A stretch of DNA of 64,000 nucleotides from Arthrobacter sp. OV608 (GTDB taxonomy: Bacteria > Actinomycetota > Actinomycetes > Actinomycetales > Micrococcaceae): assembly GCA_900110595.1 (NCBI GenBank), contig FOEZ01000016.1:1-64000 (forward strand), read 5' to 3'. A program made the position numbers and the translations under genes. Position 1 is the first letter of the stretch. Each line of letters starts with the position of its first letter. Shown here piece after piece: positions 15,183 to 24,120 of the stretch. Under the pieces are notes generated by a model. That model worked only from the letters and a program-made list of their open reading frames with translations. It was not told the origin of the DNA and did not search any database.

Positions 15183-16685
15183 CTACGAAAGCGAATGAAG
15201 GGGGAGGTGCAGGGCGAACTGGGTCCGCCCTGGCTGTGACGTCACCGTTACCCTGCCGCCGTGGGCCTCGACGATGGATTCCACGATGGACAGGCCCAGC
15301 CCGCTGGTGCCTTCGGCAACGGCGGCACCGGACTGGCCGGACGCGCCCTTCCGGGCCGCGTCTGCGCGGGCGAAGCGCGAGAAGACGTGGTCCACGAACT
15401 CTGCCGGGATCCCGCCGCCGTCGTCCGATACCGTTACTACCGCCGCACCCTGCGAGGACGTGCGCACCCCGGTGACCACAGTGGTTCCGGCGGGAGTGTG
15501 TTTGCGTGCGTTGGAGAGCAGGTTCATCAGGACCTGGCGCAGCTGAGAGGCGTCGCCGTTGACCACCACGGGCTCCTCGGGAAGCTCCAGCCGCCAGTTG
15601 TGGCCGGGGGCCATCACCTTTTCGTCGCTGACGCCCTCGATCACCAGCTGCGTGAGGTCCACCTCGCTGAGCTTGAGCGGCTGGCCCTCATCGAGCCGGG
15701 CCAGCAGCAGCAGGTCTTCCACCAGGGCGGTCATGCGCTCAGACTGGCTCTGCACGCGCGCCAGCGACTTTTCGCCGTCGGGGGTGAAGTTCTCGGTCAT
15801 CCGCATCAACTCTGTGTAACCGCGGATGGCCGTGAGGGGAGTGCGCAGCTCGTGCGAGGCATCAGCCACAAACTGCCGCACCTTGGTTTCGCTCTTCTGC
15901 CGCGCCTGCAGCGCGTTGGCCACGTTGTCCAGCATGAGGTTGAGCGCGTGGCCCACTCTGCCCACTTCTGTTCCCGGATTGGAGTTCGACGGCGGCACGC
16001 GCACCGCGAGTGCCACCTCGCCGGCGTCCAGCGGCAGCTGCGAAACGCGCGTGGCCACCTCTGACAGCTGCTCGAGGGGCTTCATAGTGCGCCGGATCAG
16101 CACTGTTCCTGTCAGGCCGATGAGCAGCAGGCCGCCCAGGGATACGAACACAAAGGTCCAGACGAGGGAAGCGAGCGTACTTTCCTTGCCAGCGAGGGGG
16201 AGCCCGGTCACCAACACGTCGCCGAAGTCCGTCTTCGCGGCTGTCATCCGGTAGTCGCCGTTGGAGAGGGAACGGTCCACCGGCTGTGCATCTGTGGCCA
16301 AAGCCAGCAGGGCCTGCTTGTCCTCGGCGGACAGTGGCGAGCGGGTGGTGTCCGAGGCCAGGAACCCGGCGCTGTTGACTTGTCCGTTGAGGATGCGGGC
16401 GTTCAGGGTGCCCACACTCTGGCCGCGCGCGTCCAGTGGATCCCGGCCTTTGAAGCCGCCCATGGGAGGCCGGCCCGGATCGTTCGACCGCTCCGCCGCC
16501 TGGCTGAGCTGGTCATCAAGCTGGCGGGTGAGGAACGCGTCCATGGAGGCGTAGCTGACCACACCCACCGCGCCGCAAATGGAGATCAGCAGTGTCATGG
16601 CAAGGAGGATGAGGCGGGTGCGCAGGTGCCAGGTGTTCGGCTTCAGCCAGCTCCGCCGCTGGGACGCAGCCTGTTGTAAGGCCAT
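15183..16685 (-). CDS. two-component sensor histidine kinase
   Basis: The 500-residue kinase has a membrane helix at about residues 25-47, an extracytoplasmic sensor segment, a second helix at about 170-192 (TFVFVSLGGLLLIGLTGTVL) and a HAMP linker. It also has HisKA with the phospho-acceptor in ASHELRTPLTAIRGY, and HATPase_c with N (NLLSNARKHTP), G1 (SDDGGGIP) and G2 (GTSGLGLSIV) boxes. The overall form resembles actinobacterial TrcS/MprB-like kinases. It follows the response regulator gene by 5 nt and surely pairs with it. The signal is unknown. Confidence 0.94.
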   Translation of the reverse strand: MALQQAASQRRSWLKPNTWHLRTRLILLAMTLLISICGAVGVVSYASMDAFLTRQLDDQLSQAAERSNDPGRPPMGGFKGRDPLDARGQSVGTLNARILNGQVNSAGFLASDTTRSPLSAEDKQALLALATDAQPVDRSLSNGDYRMTAAKTDFGDVLVTGLPLAGKESTLASLVWTFVFVSLGGLLLIGLTGTVLIRRTMKPLEQLSEVATRVSQLPLDAGEVALAVRVPPSNSNPGTEVGRVGHALNLMLDNVANALQARQKSETKVRQFVADASHELRTPLTAIRGYTELMRMTENFTPDGEKSLARVQSQSERMTALVEDLLLLARLDEGQPLKLSEVDLTQLVIEGVSDEKVMAPGHNWRLELPEEPVVVNGDASQLRQVLMNLLSNARKHTPAGTTVVTGVRTSSQGAAVVTVSDDGGGIPAEFVDHVFSRFARADAARKGASGQSGAAVAEGTSGLGLSIVESIVEAHGGRVTVTSQPGRTQFALHLPLHSLS

Positions 16686-16690
16686 GGCGC

Positions 16691-17431
16691 CTACTCCGCT
16701 GGCTTGATGACGTATCCGGCCCCGCGCACCGTGTGGATCATGGGCGGATGCACCGCATCCACCTTCTTGCGCAGGTAGGAGATGTACAGCTCCACGATGT
16801 TGGCCTGGCCACCGAAGTCGTAATCCCAGACCCGGTCCAGGATCTGCGCCTTGCTGATGACCCGCTTGGGGTTTTCCATCAGGTAACGGAGCAATTCGAA
16901 TTGGGTGGCCGTGAGCTGGAGTTCCTCGCCCGCCCGGCTCACCTCGCGGGTGTCGACGTTCAGGACGAGGTCGCCCACCACCAGCTCAGCCGTATCCATG
17001 GCGGCCACCCCGGAACGCTGGACCAGGCGGTGCAGCCGCAGGAGGACTTCCTCCATGCTGAACGGCTTGGTGACGTAATCGTCTCCGCCGGCTGCCAGGC
17101 CCACGATCCGGTCCTGCACTGCGTCCTTGGCCGTCAGGAACAGTGCCGGGACCTCGGGAGCGAAGGTGCGGATCCTTCCCAGCAGCTCAACGCCGTCGAA
17201 TCCGGGCAGCATAACGTCCAGGACCAGGACGTCCGGGCGGAAGTCCTTGGCAAGCTTCACTGCTTCCGGCCCGTCCGCTGCCACAGCAACAGACCAGCCG
17301 GCCATGCGCAGGCCCATGCTCATGAGTTCTGAGAGGCTCGGCTCGTCATCGACCACCAGCGCGCGGATGGGGGATCCGTCGGGGTGGGAGAGCTGGGGAA
17401 GGTTGTTTGTCATGGAGTGCGGTGTGGCCAT
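16691..17431 (-). CDS. OmpR-family response regulator
   Basis: The 246-residue protein has a receiver domain with the acidic pocket VVDDEPSLSE, the phospho-acceptor Asp in VLVLDVMLPGFDG, Thr in FLTAKDA and Lys in YVTKPF. A C-terminal winged helix (about 150-243) ends in VRGAGYVIKP. It is the upstream member of the pair with the histidine kinase at 15183-16685. The ATG at 17429-17431 is used; a second in-frame Met six residues in is possible. Confidence 0.95.
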   Translation of the reverse strand: MATPHSMTNNLPQLSHPDGSPIRALVVDDEPSLSELMSMGLRMAGWSVAVAADGPEAVKLAKDFRPDVLVLDVMLPGFDGVELLGRIRTFAPEVPALFLTAKDAVQDRIVGLAAGGDDYVTKPFSMEEVLLRLHRLVQRSGVAAMDTAELVVGDLVLNVDTREVSRAGEELQLTATQFELLRYLMENPKRVISKAQILDRVWDYDFGGQANIVELYISYLRKKVDAVHPPMIHTVRGAGYVIKPAE

Positions 17432-17851
17432 GGGACAACTCTCCGATCACTCGTTGAGCCGGGGCTTTGGGATTCCTGTGTCCCGGCTGTGAATCCCAGC
17501 CTAGCCACCTGGATGTGGAAGTGATGCTGCGGCAGGACAGTGAGTGGGGCGGGCAGAGACTTTGAAACTCTTCTTTGGAGGTATTCCCGGGTCGTCCCTG
17601 GAAAGATCGGACAAATTTTCTTCGCGGGGACGGCGCGCCGCTGGACAAGAACCATCGCCGGCCTGCCGATTTTGGTATTCCACATGCACTTGAACAAAAG
17701 GGGGCAAAGCGGACGCCGACCCGAATTAAGTTCCTTAAAACGGCAGCTAGGGGACTCGGAGCTGGATAATGAATGACGTTCTGCCAGCACGCCAGAATCG
17801 TGATCTACACCACAAAGGCGGATTTTGTCTCATAATGCGGACTGATCGGTC
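17432..17851. other. long intergenic region between divergent regulators
   Basis: Nearly 690 bp separate the response regulator from the winged-helix gene. The segment is less GC-rich than its surroundings and should hold both promoters. TCATAAT at about 17830 resembles a -10 box for the rightward gene. No coding frame is convincing here. Confidence 0.4.
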
Positions 17852-17880
17852 CATTGTTACTTGCAAGTTAGCATTGTTAC
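17852..17880 (+). promoter_or_regulatory. direct repeats CATTGTTAC, 20 bp apart, upstream of the winged-helix regulator
   Basis: CATTGTTAC occurs at 17852-17860 and again at 17872-17880. Two helical turns separate the copies, the spacing used by OmpR-type winged-helix dimers binding in tandem. They lie about 240 bp before the ATG at 18121, downstream of the TCATAAT box. The binding protein could be the adjacent orphan regulator itself or the 16691-17431 response regulator; both are inferences. Confidence 0.45.
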
Positions 17881-18120
17881 GCTGCACACTCTCATTGTGA
17901 ACAAGAACTCAACAGCACCTGCAGCCGCAGACTATTGGCCCAGCACATCCGCTGCTGCCGACATGCGCTGTTGTCGAATGTACGCCTGACCTTCCCACCC
18001 CTCGAAGTTCTCCAGGCATTCGCCCCCCAGCCCAGCGTCGGGCGTCCCTCCCCAGTTTTCAGTGCGGGGAACCCAGCATTCGAGCCGTGATGACGGCCAT
18101 TCACATTGAGGTAAGCATCC

Positions 18121-18987
18121 ATGTCAGTTGCATCCGGATACGTCCACATTTCTGTCCGTAACGCCGCCAAGGCCGGCCAGCCCTCCGGCCTCCGCCCCGG
18201 CTTCGCGCCGCGCCCATCGCTCGCACCCTCAGCTCCCGGAAGCAGCTTCCCCGCCTCTGGCTACGCACCCCAGGGCTACAACCCCAACTCTTACGGCCAG
18301 CTCCGCGCAGTAACCCCGGCCGAGTCCGCGCCGGTGACCGCTCCCACGCCCGTCGTGGCCGGACCCAACACGGTCCGTCCGGTCGCCAACGACAATGTTG
18401 CCCGCGGCTTCGTCCTCTACATGGGCATCGACGAGGAAACCGCTGCCGCCGCAGGTACCTCCATCGCCAAGCTCGCCCAGGAGATCCGCGCCTACGCCCA
18501 GTCCCTGGTATCCGGTGCCGAGAGCTACGCCGCGGTTGCAGTGGCCCCCGCCGGAACGCCCGGCTCAGCGCTCGACGTCGTCCGTTCCACCTTCGGTGAC
18601 CCCACCGTCAACACCCGGCAGCGCACCGAAACCCCCCGGCCGCAGCAGCCGCAGGAACCGCGCCCCTCCGGCGTCCTGATCGACCTTGCCCGCCGCGAAG
18701 TGCACCTCGACGGCGAATCCCTGAACCTGACCTTCAAAGAGTTCGAGCTCCTGAACTACCTCGTGGAGAACGGCACCCGTACCGTGGGCCGCGACGAGCT
18801 GCTTGAAGGCCTGTGGCGCAACGCCGAAGAAGTGCCCAACGAGCGCACCATCGACGTCCACATCCGCCGCCTCCGCTCCAAGCTTGGCCGGCTCGCCAAC
18901 ACCGTGCGCACCGTCCGCGGCCAGGGCTACCGGTTCTACGAGCACCCCGAGGTTGTTGTCTGGGCCGCTCCGGAATACTCGATCTAG
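18121..18987 (+). CDS. orphan winged-helix DNA-binding regulator (OmpR/PhoB C-terminal type, no receiver)
   Basis: The 288-residue protein has a Pro/Ala/Ser-rich N-terminal 90 residues and a middle region (about 95-150, GFVLYMGIDEETAAAAGTS) without receiver motifs. A C-terminal Trans_reg_C winged helix (about 185-280) contains LTFKEFELLNYLVENG, the RTIDVHIRRLRSKLG recognition helix and VRGQGYRFYEHP. It lacks the aspartate pocket, so control is not by ordinary phosphotransfer. A ribosome site GAGGTAAG precedes the ATG. Targets are unknown. Confidence 0.87.
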   Translation: MSVASGYVHISVRNAAKAGQPSGLRPGFAPRPSLAPSAPGSSFPASGYAPQGYNPNSYGQLRAVTPAESAPVTAPTPVVAGPNTVRPVANDNVARGFVLYMGIDEETAAAAGTSIAKLAQEIRAYAQSLVSGAESYAAVAVAPAGTPGSALDVVRSTFGDPTVNTRQRTETPRPQQPQEPRPSGVLIDLARREVHLDGESLNLTFKEFELLNYLVENGTRTVGRDELLEGLWRNAEEVPNERTIDVHIRRLRSKLGRLANTVRTVRGQGYRFYEHPEVVVWAAPEYSI

Positions 18988-19004
18988 CCTCTAGCGGCAC
19001 GGAG

Positions 19005-19028
19005 GCGCTCTCCCTCTGTGGAGGGCGC
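19005..19028 (+). terminator. hairpin terminator after the winged-helix gene
   Basis: GCGCTCTCC, a six-base loop, and GGAGGGCGC form a 9-bp stem with one G-U pair, followed by TTTCGCTTT. It lies 18 bp after the stop codon. Confidence 0.55.
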
Positions 19029-19080
19029 TTTCGCTTTCGCGGCACGATCCTTCGGCGCCTGCGCTCGTTCCGCCCCACCG

Positions 19081-19133
19081 CCTCCCTCGCCTCGCAAGCT
19101 CGGCCAGGGAACCCGGGCGGCGTGGGCCCAGCG
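19081..19133. repeat. 53-bp intergenic element, copy A
   Basis: It shares with copy B (28006-28058) the blocks CCTCCC, the loop CTCGCAAGCTCG and the tail GCGTGGGCCCAGC at identical spacing. The stem arms differ but remain complementary: CCCTCGC with GCCAGGG here (one mismatch), CCCCAAT with ATTGGGG in copy B. It lies about 95 bp after the winged-helix gene. Confidence 0.7.
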
Positions 19134-19358
19134 ACAACGGCGCTTTCGGGATGTGCCGCCTTTGGCATTTACCCAGGCTCTCCGAGCATTTGGCCTCCGC
19201 GGCTGGTTTAAGGCTGGTCGCGTGTCACCACGAGCATGCTTTTGTGGGCTTGATCTTGGCTGAGGCCTGATGCGGCGCGGATCTTGCTCGCCTTGGCTGC
19301 CAAATGCGTGCTTGGCGTGACGCTTGTTTGGATGGGCCGGGGCTGGTTTTGCGGGCTA

Positions 19359-19370
19359 TAGGCTTGGGCC
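19359..19370 (+). promoter_or_regulatory. -10 element of a leaderless promoter
   Basis: TAGGCT at 19359-19364 is followed by 6 nt and the ATG of the sixA-like gene. No Shine-Dalgarno sequence is present. Confidence 0.5.
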
Positions 19371-19898
19371 ATGAGTGAGCACCATCTTCGACGCCTTGTG
19401 ATTATGCGCCATGCAAAGGCGGACTGGCCGGGCGGGGTTGCTGACCACGAGCGCCCCCTGGAAGAACGGGGCCATCGTGAGGCACCTCTGGCCGGGCGCT
19501 GGCTGCTCAAGCACAACATCGTTCCCGACTTCATCCTGTGCTCCAGCGCCCTCCGCACCCGGCAAACCTGCACCTGGGTATGCTCCGAGCTGGGGGACAA
19601 GGCGCCCACGCCCAAACTCGAGGACGGACTGTATGCGGCTTCTGCGCTCCGAATGCTCACCGTGGTCAATCATGTACCGGACACTGTCACCACACTGATG
19701 CTGATCGCACACCTGCCTGGCGTGCAGGACCTTGCCATGCACCTGGCCTCACGCGACTCCGATCACGACGCCTACATGGACGCCGCCACAAGGTTCCCCA
19801 CCAGCGCGCTCACCGTCCTCGAAACCGAGAAATCGTGGGCGGAGCTGGACGGCCAGGACGCGCGGATCACAAAATTCAAGGTGCCGCGGGCGCACTGA
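19371..19898 (+). CDS. SixA-like phosphohistidine phosphatase (histidine phosphatase superfamily)
   Basis: The 175-residue protein begins with the catalytic RHG-type signature as RHAK (VIMRHAKADWP, residues 10-20). It has the second arginine in SALRTRQT and the second catalytic His in LIAHLPGVQDLA. SixA removes phosphate from histidine residues of phosphotransfer proteins. In actinobacteria such proteins are common and their substrates are largely undefined. The gene stands alone and converges with the small membrane protein at 19905. Confidence 0.88.
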   Translation: MSEHHLRRLVIMRHAKADWPGGVADHERPLEERGHREAPLAGRWLLKHNIVPDFILCSSALRTRQTCTWVCSELGDKAPTPKLEDGLYAASALRMLTVVNHVPDTVTTLMLIAHLPGVQDLAMHLASRDSDHDAYMDAATRFPTSALTVLETEKSWAELDGQDARITKFKVPRAH

Positions 19899-19904
19899 GG
19901 ACGG

Positions 19905-20636
19905 TTACTTCTTCGGGGCAGGACGCCGCACCGGCTGCGGCACAGATCCCTGCCGCGCCGCACTCTGACCACCAGCACCCTGACCACCAGCACCCTGACC
20001 GCCCGCGCCCAGCCGAGTGGAACTCTGCCGCGTGGAACTCTGCTTTGCGGCGCTTTGTCGCTGGGGCACCTGCCGGGCGGACGACGTCGGCTGCCGCACA
20101 GGGGTGCGTCCCGCAGAGGAGGTGCGTGGCGGCGCTGTTCCTGCCGCGCCCTGGCGCCGGGCAGGCGCCTGTGCGCGCGCACCGATTGCGGGCCGGGAGG
20201 AGGCCCGTGCGGAAGCAGCCCGCCCGGGCGGACGATGGCGTCCCGGCCACGCCGCGCCGAGGAACAGTGCGGCAAGGGCCGTCAACAGCGAGAGGGCGGC
20301 CAGGAAGAAGTAGTTGTCGGGGTCGTCCGTGGGAAGCGGGGTACCAAAAATCGAAGATTCATCGGTGAACGCCAGCCCCCACGTGCTCAGGAAAGCTAGC
20401 GACCCCGCAAGAGCCAGGCTCGTGGACAGGCCGGCGATCGCCAGCATCACATACCGCCGCCGCCGGAGGACCTCCATGATGCAGGCAAGGTAGGCCAGGG
20501 CCAGCATTCCAAGGAATGCCAGGAAAACAGGCTCGGCCAGCGTCATGCCTGTCAGGACCAGGAGCCCCGCAGCCACGAGGCCACAGATGACCGCAAACTT
20601 TCCGCTGTTCCCCATATGACGCATATGCACCATCAT
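19905..20636 (-). CDS. membrane protein with a long basic low-complexity tail
   Basis: The 243-residue protein has four hydrophobic segments in its first 130 residues (for example FAVICGLVAAGLLVLTGMTL, and FFLAALSLLTALAALFLGAA). A roughly 110-residue cytoplasmic-type tail follows, rich in Arg, Ala, Gln and Ser and including three tandem GAGGQ units. It is the last member of the four-gene unit, its ATG overlapping the TetR stop (ATGA). No family is recognised. Other in-frame ATGs a few codons later (MVHM, MRHM) are possible starts. Confidence 0.75.
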   Translation of the reverse strand: MMVHMRHMGNSGKFAVICGLVAAGLLVLTGMTLAEPVFLAFLGMLALAYLACIMEVLRRRRYVMLAIAGLSTSLALAGSLAFLSTWGLAFTDESSIFGTPLPTDDPDNYFFLAALSLLTALAALFLGAAWPGRHRPPGRAASARASSRPAIGARAQAPARRQGAAGTAPPRTSSAGRTPVRQPTSSARQVPQRQSAAKQSSTRQSSTRLGAGGQGAGGQGAGGQSAARQGSVPQPVRRPAPKK

Positions 20637-21313
20637 CCCCGAGGCGGGGTCTCCCTCAGCACGTAGCCGCGCATGATGGCCATGATTGCCGCAACGCTTT
20701 GGTCACGGGTCCGTTCCGGGTTGTACGTCTGCCGGTCCAGCCCCACCACAAAGCAGGCGCCAAAGATGGCTGTCTCCAGGCTGCCGCGCGAGACTGATGG
20801 ATCCACCGGGTAGACCCTGGCCACCCTTTCCACTGCCTCGCCGATGACCTGCAGGAGTTCAGCGCGCAGGAGGGTGAAGGTTCCCTGCCATTCGCTGGGC
20901 GTCCGCCAGTTTTCGCTGACCCACAGGCGGGCGAAGGAAGGGTATTCCGCCATGAAATCCATGGCCTGGCCAATCATGGCTTCCATGGCCAGCAGGGGAT
21001 CGCCAGCCGCTGTATCCGCCTCTTCCGGCGCGCCCAGCAGGCGGCCTTTGAGGATATCGACGCCGTGCCGCAGGAGCTGGGCGATGAGGTCCGATTTGCT
21101 GCCGAAGTTGTAGTAGACCGTTCCCTTGGAAACGCCTGCCGCTGCGGCAATTTCATCAACGGTCACACCCGCCGCCCCGCGCTCACCGATCAGTTCCATC
21201 GAGGCGTCGAAGAGCTTCTGCCGGGTGGCTGTGGTCCGGGCGGGACGCAGTTTTTTCGCAGCTCCCGGTTCGGCTTCCTCCCGGGCCGCCGACTCCGGCT
21301 GCATGGAAGTCAT
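20633..21313 (-). CDS. TetR-family transcriptional regulator
   Basis: The 226-residue protein has an N-terminal TetR helix-turn-helix (about residues 28-75: TRQKLFDASMELIGERGAAG, then EIAAAAGVSKGTVYYNFGSK). A helical ligand domain follows that includes WRTPSEWQGTF. It is embedded in the YhgE/ABC-like unit through ATGA overlaps on both sides. A 16-bp perfect palindrome covers the promoter of this unit (24131-24146), so autoregulation together with the transporter-like genes is very likely. The ligand is unknown. Confidence 0.93.
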   Translation of the reverse strand: MTSMQPESAAREEAEPGAAKKLRPARTTATRQKLFDASMELIGERGAAGVTVDEIAAAAGVSKGTVYYNFGSKSDLIAQLLRHGVDILKGRLLGAPEEADTAAGDPLLAMEAMIGQAMDFMAEYPSFARLWVSENWRTPSEWQGTFTLLRAELLQVIGEAVERVARVYPVDPSVSRGSLETAIFGACFVVGLDRQTYNPERTRDQSVAAIMAIMRGYVLRETPPRG

Positions 21314-23346
21314 ACCGCGATCTCCGGTTGGAGCGTCTTCAGTGTCCAGAGCTTGCCCTTTCGGACTGCAAGCGTGGACATGGCCAGGCCCAATGCCGTG
21401 TAACCCAGCAGCCCCAGGACGGTGGGGAGGATCATCGACAGGTCGGCACCATAGATCAGGTGCCGCATCCCCGTCACCACATAGCCCATGGGCAGGATCT
21501 CATGCACCACGTGCAGTGGCTGCGGAGTTGTCTGCCAAGGGAACGTGCCGCCCGAGGAAACCAGCTGCAGCACCAGCAGGATCAGGACCACCAGTTTTCC
21601 GGGGGAACCAAGCAGCGCCACGATTCCCTGGATGATCGCGCTGAAGGCCATGGCCGCCGCCAGCATAAAGAGCCACATCAGGACCGGGTGTGCGGCATGC
21701 AGGCCCAGTGCGAGGTTAACCACCAGGGTGAGGAGGGTGGCCTGCACAACGGAGACCGCGAAGAAGGGCAGCCAGCCGCCCAGGGCGATCTTCCACGACC
21801 CGGCGTTGGAGGCCAGCGCCCGCTGGGTGAGGGGCCGCATGGCCTGGACCAGCATAAAGACGCCGATCCACAGGGCAAGGGTGAGGAAGAAGGGGGCCAG
21901 CCCGGCGCCGTAGGATCCTGCCTTCGCCTGCGACACGTTGCTGACGGCCACCGGATCCGCGATCACCCGGGACAGGTTGCTCTTCTGTTCATCGTCAGGG
22001 TTGGGAACCTGCCCCGCACCCTTGCCGATTTCGTCCGCCAGGGTCCTCGAGCCGTCAGCGGCTGTGCCCGCCCCCTGTTCGAGCTGTGCCGCGCCGTCGT
22101 CCACCTTGTGGGCCCCCTGGTCCAAGGCGGCGGCGCCGTCCACGGCCGCCTGCTCGCCGGTGGCCAGCGCTGCCGCCCCGGTGTGGAGCTGGTCGGCGCC
22201 CCCTGAGGCCTGCCCTATGGCTTCCTTCAATGCCGGGGTGGCTGCGGCAAGCTGGGCCGCGCCCACGCTGACGGCCTCGGAACCGTCCGCCAGTTGCTGG
22301 ATCTGGGCAGCGTCCGTTTGGACCTTTGCCTTTGCGGCCGTTACAGGGTTCGAGGCAGCCACGGCGTCGAAATCGGCCAGGATGCTGTCCGCCTGGGCCT
22401 GGGTGAGTACGCCGGAGGCAATGAGTCTGTTGTTTGACTCCACCACGCGGGTGCGGAGGCCTTGGTCAGCTGCCTCCAGCTGCGTTGCGACGTCCTGGAC
22501 CTTGGTATTCAGCTGCGCGTTTCCGGCGGCCACCTGCGCGGCACCGGCTGCCAGCGTCTGCGTGTCGCTGGGCAACGTTGCCGTCTTGTCCTTGAGGACG
22601 GACAACCCGCTGCTCAGCTGGCCTGCGCCGTCGGTCAGCTGGTTGGCTCCGTCGCGCAGCTTGAGCTGGCCCGCGTAGAGCTCGTCGGCCCCGCTGGCCA
22701 GGCTTGTGGTTCCCTCGTGCAGGGTGGCGGTTCCGTCCCGGAGGGCAGCTACGCCGTTGGCAACCTGGCCTGCGCCGTCTGCCGCTTTGACCATCTGGGT
22801 GTGGATGGTGCCAAAGCCGGTGAGCAGCTGGTTGGCGGTCTCTTCGCCAACGTCTGCGGCAACAGTGCTGTGCACGGAGGTGGTCAGCTTGTCCACGATG
22901 GTGCTCAGCAGGTAGTTGTTGGCATCGTTGGTGGTGACGTTCAGCATGGCCTGGCTGGCGGAATCAAAGCTGCCGGGGGACACGAGGTGGGCGGAAAAGT
23001 CCTCCGGAATTTTCAGCGCGAAGGCGTACTTGCCGCTGCTGACTCCCGCATCGGCCTCCTGCCCGCTGGACACCGGGATCCAATGGAAAACATTGCCCTC
23101 CACGAGGCTGTCGGCCACCTTCGTGCCGGCCTGGAGTCCGGTGCCGTCGCTGGCGGTGGCGCCGGCGTCCTCCACCACCAGGGCCGCGTCGATCTGGTCC
23201 AGGTTGCCGTAAGGATCCCAGTTGGCGTAGAGGTATACGGCGCCGTACAGCAGGGGAACCATGGTGAGGGCGAGGATGGTCAGCTTGGGCAGCAGCCCCC
23301 CGGTCATCCGCTTCAGTTCTGAGCGGGCCAGCCGCAGTACAGTCAC
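21310..23346 (-). CDS. YhgE/Pip-family membrane protein (ABC-2 permease-like)
   Basis: The 678-residue protein has one N-terminal helix (LTILALTMVPLLYGAVYLY, about 23-41). A large extracytoplasmic region of about 450 residues is rich in the repeated pattern GAxQLxxGxxxL, predicted as long helical coiled segments. A C-terminal ABC-2-like bundle of five to six helices follows (from about 485). This is the YhgE/Pip architecture, represented by phage-infection protein Pip and type-VII-related YueB. Its stop overlaps the TetR ATG and its start overlaps the ABC-like gene's stop. The role may be export or surface display; the substrate is unknown. Confidence 0.9.
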   Translation of the reverse strand: MTVLRLARSELKRMTGGLLPKLTILALTMVPLLYGAVYLYANWDPYGNLDQIDAALVVEDAGATASDGTGLQAGTKVADSLVEGNVFHWIPVSSGQEADAGVSSGKYAFALKIPEDFSAHLVSPGSFDSASQAMLNVTTNDANNYLLSTIVDKLTTSVHSTVAADVGEETANQLLTGFGTIHTQMVKAADGAGQVANGVAALRDGTATLHEGTTSLASGADELYAGQLKLRDGANQLTDGAGQLSSGLSVLKDKTATLPSDTQTLAAGAAQVAAGNAQLNTKVQDVATQLEAADQGLRTRVVESNNRLIASGVLTQAQADSILADFDAVAASNPVTAAKAKVQTDAAQIQQLADGSEAVSVGAAQLAAATPALKEAIGQASGGADQLHTGAAALATGEQAAVDGAAALDQGAHKVDDGAAQLEQGAGTAADGSRTLADEIGKGAGQVPNPDDEQKSNLSRVIADPVAVSNVSQAKAGSYGAGLAPFFLTLALWIGVFMLVQAMRPLTQRALASNAGSWKIALGGWLPFFAVSVVQATLLTLVVNLALGLHAAHPVLMWLFMLAAAMAFSAIIQGIVALLGSPGKLVVLILLVLQLVSSGGTFPWQTTPQPLHVVHEILPMGYVVTGMRHLIYGADLSMILPTVLGLLGYTALGLAMSTLAVRKGKLWTLKTLQPEIAV

Positions 23347-24089
23347 TTGGCATCCTCGATCTCGAATTCAATGTCCCGGGCAACCACGTGGCCCTGCGGC
23401 ACTGCAGGGCTTGTGTTGTTCTGTTCTGCGGGCGCCACGGTTTCCTCCCGCAGCGCTTCTGCGTGGGTTTCCGCGTTGCCGATGCTGGCGAAAGAGCCGG
23501 ACCACGACGGCGGCAGGGCGGCTACGGTGGCCACAACGGCCAGCGGCCTCCCGGCGTCGGACGCCAGCTGCTCAAGGCGAGGGAGCCAATTGGCGGTGTC
23601 TGCGGTGTGCCGGTCGGGGGAGTCGACCACGAGCAGGTCAGTGTGCGGGTTGGCCAGCGCCAGGGCCGTCAGGAGTTCCAGCCTGCGCAAGGGGTCCAGC
23701 TGCTCGATCCACAGGTCCGCGATGTCCTCGAAGCTGTTCACTTTGAGCCACGGGTTGCTGAGCAGGGCGCCCCGGTAACGCCGGGGAATCAGTGCCAGGT
23801 CCTCGGTCACCAGGTCACGCACGCTGAGGTGGCGCTCGGGCTCATTGACGCCGGGGGCATCGACAAGAGCGCTGGCCATCCGCACACGCCTGGTTCCGCC
23901 GTTTCCGTCCCAGCTGATGCTGCCGCCGGTGGGTTTCATCCGTCCGCTGAGTACCAGTGCCAGGGCGGTGCGCTGGTCCTGCCGTTCCCCGGAAACGAGG
24001 ATCAGTTCGCCCCTTTGGACATGGAGCGATGTATCCGGAAGCAGGGGGTCGCGGCGGCCGCGGACATGGAGCTGTTGAGCTGAGAGCAA
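23343..24089 (-). CDS. ABC ATPase-like protein with degenerate nucleotide-binding motifs
   Basis: The 248-residue protein has the fold order of an ABC ATPase but lacks its key residues. The Walker A position reads VSGERQDQRTALALVLSG, without the glycine pair and lysine. Walker B is LLVVDSPD with no following glutamate, and no LSGGQ signature is seen (the region reads LDPLRRLELLTALALANP). It starts at TTG (24087-24089) with GAAAGG upstream. It heads the four-gene operon with YhgE. It may be a structural partner or an unusual ATPase. Confidence 0.75.
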   Translation of the reverse strand: MLSAQQLHVRGRRDPLLPDTSLHVQRGELILVSGERQDQRTALALVLSGRMKPTGGSISWDGNGGTRRVRMASALVDAPGVNEPERHLSVRDLVTEDLALIPRRYRGALLSNPWLKVNSFEDIADLWIEQLDPLRRLELLTALALANPHTDLLVVDSPDRHTADTANWLPRLEQLASDAGRPLAVVATVAALPPSWSGSFASIGNAETHAEALREETVAPAEQNNTSPAVPQGHVVARDIEFEIEDAK

Positions 24090-24120
24090 GGAGAGCCTTT
24101 CACAGACGGTTGCTCCATCC

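Noticed and set aside
19207..19370. A minus-strand gene overlapping the sixA-like start (19208-19669)
   Set aside because: Antisense to a protein with intact RHAK and catalytic His motifs; no family similarity.
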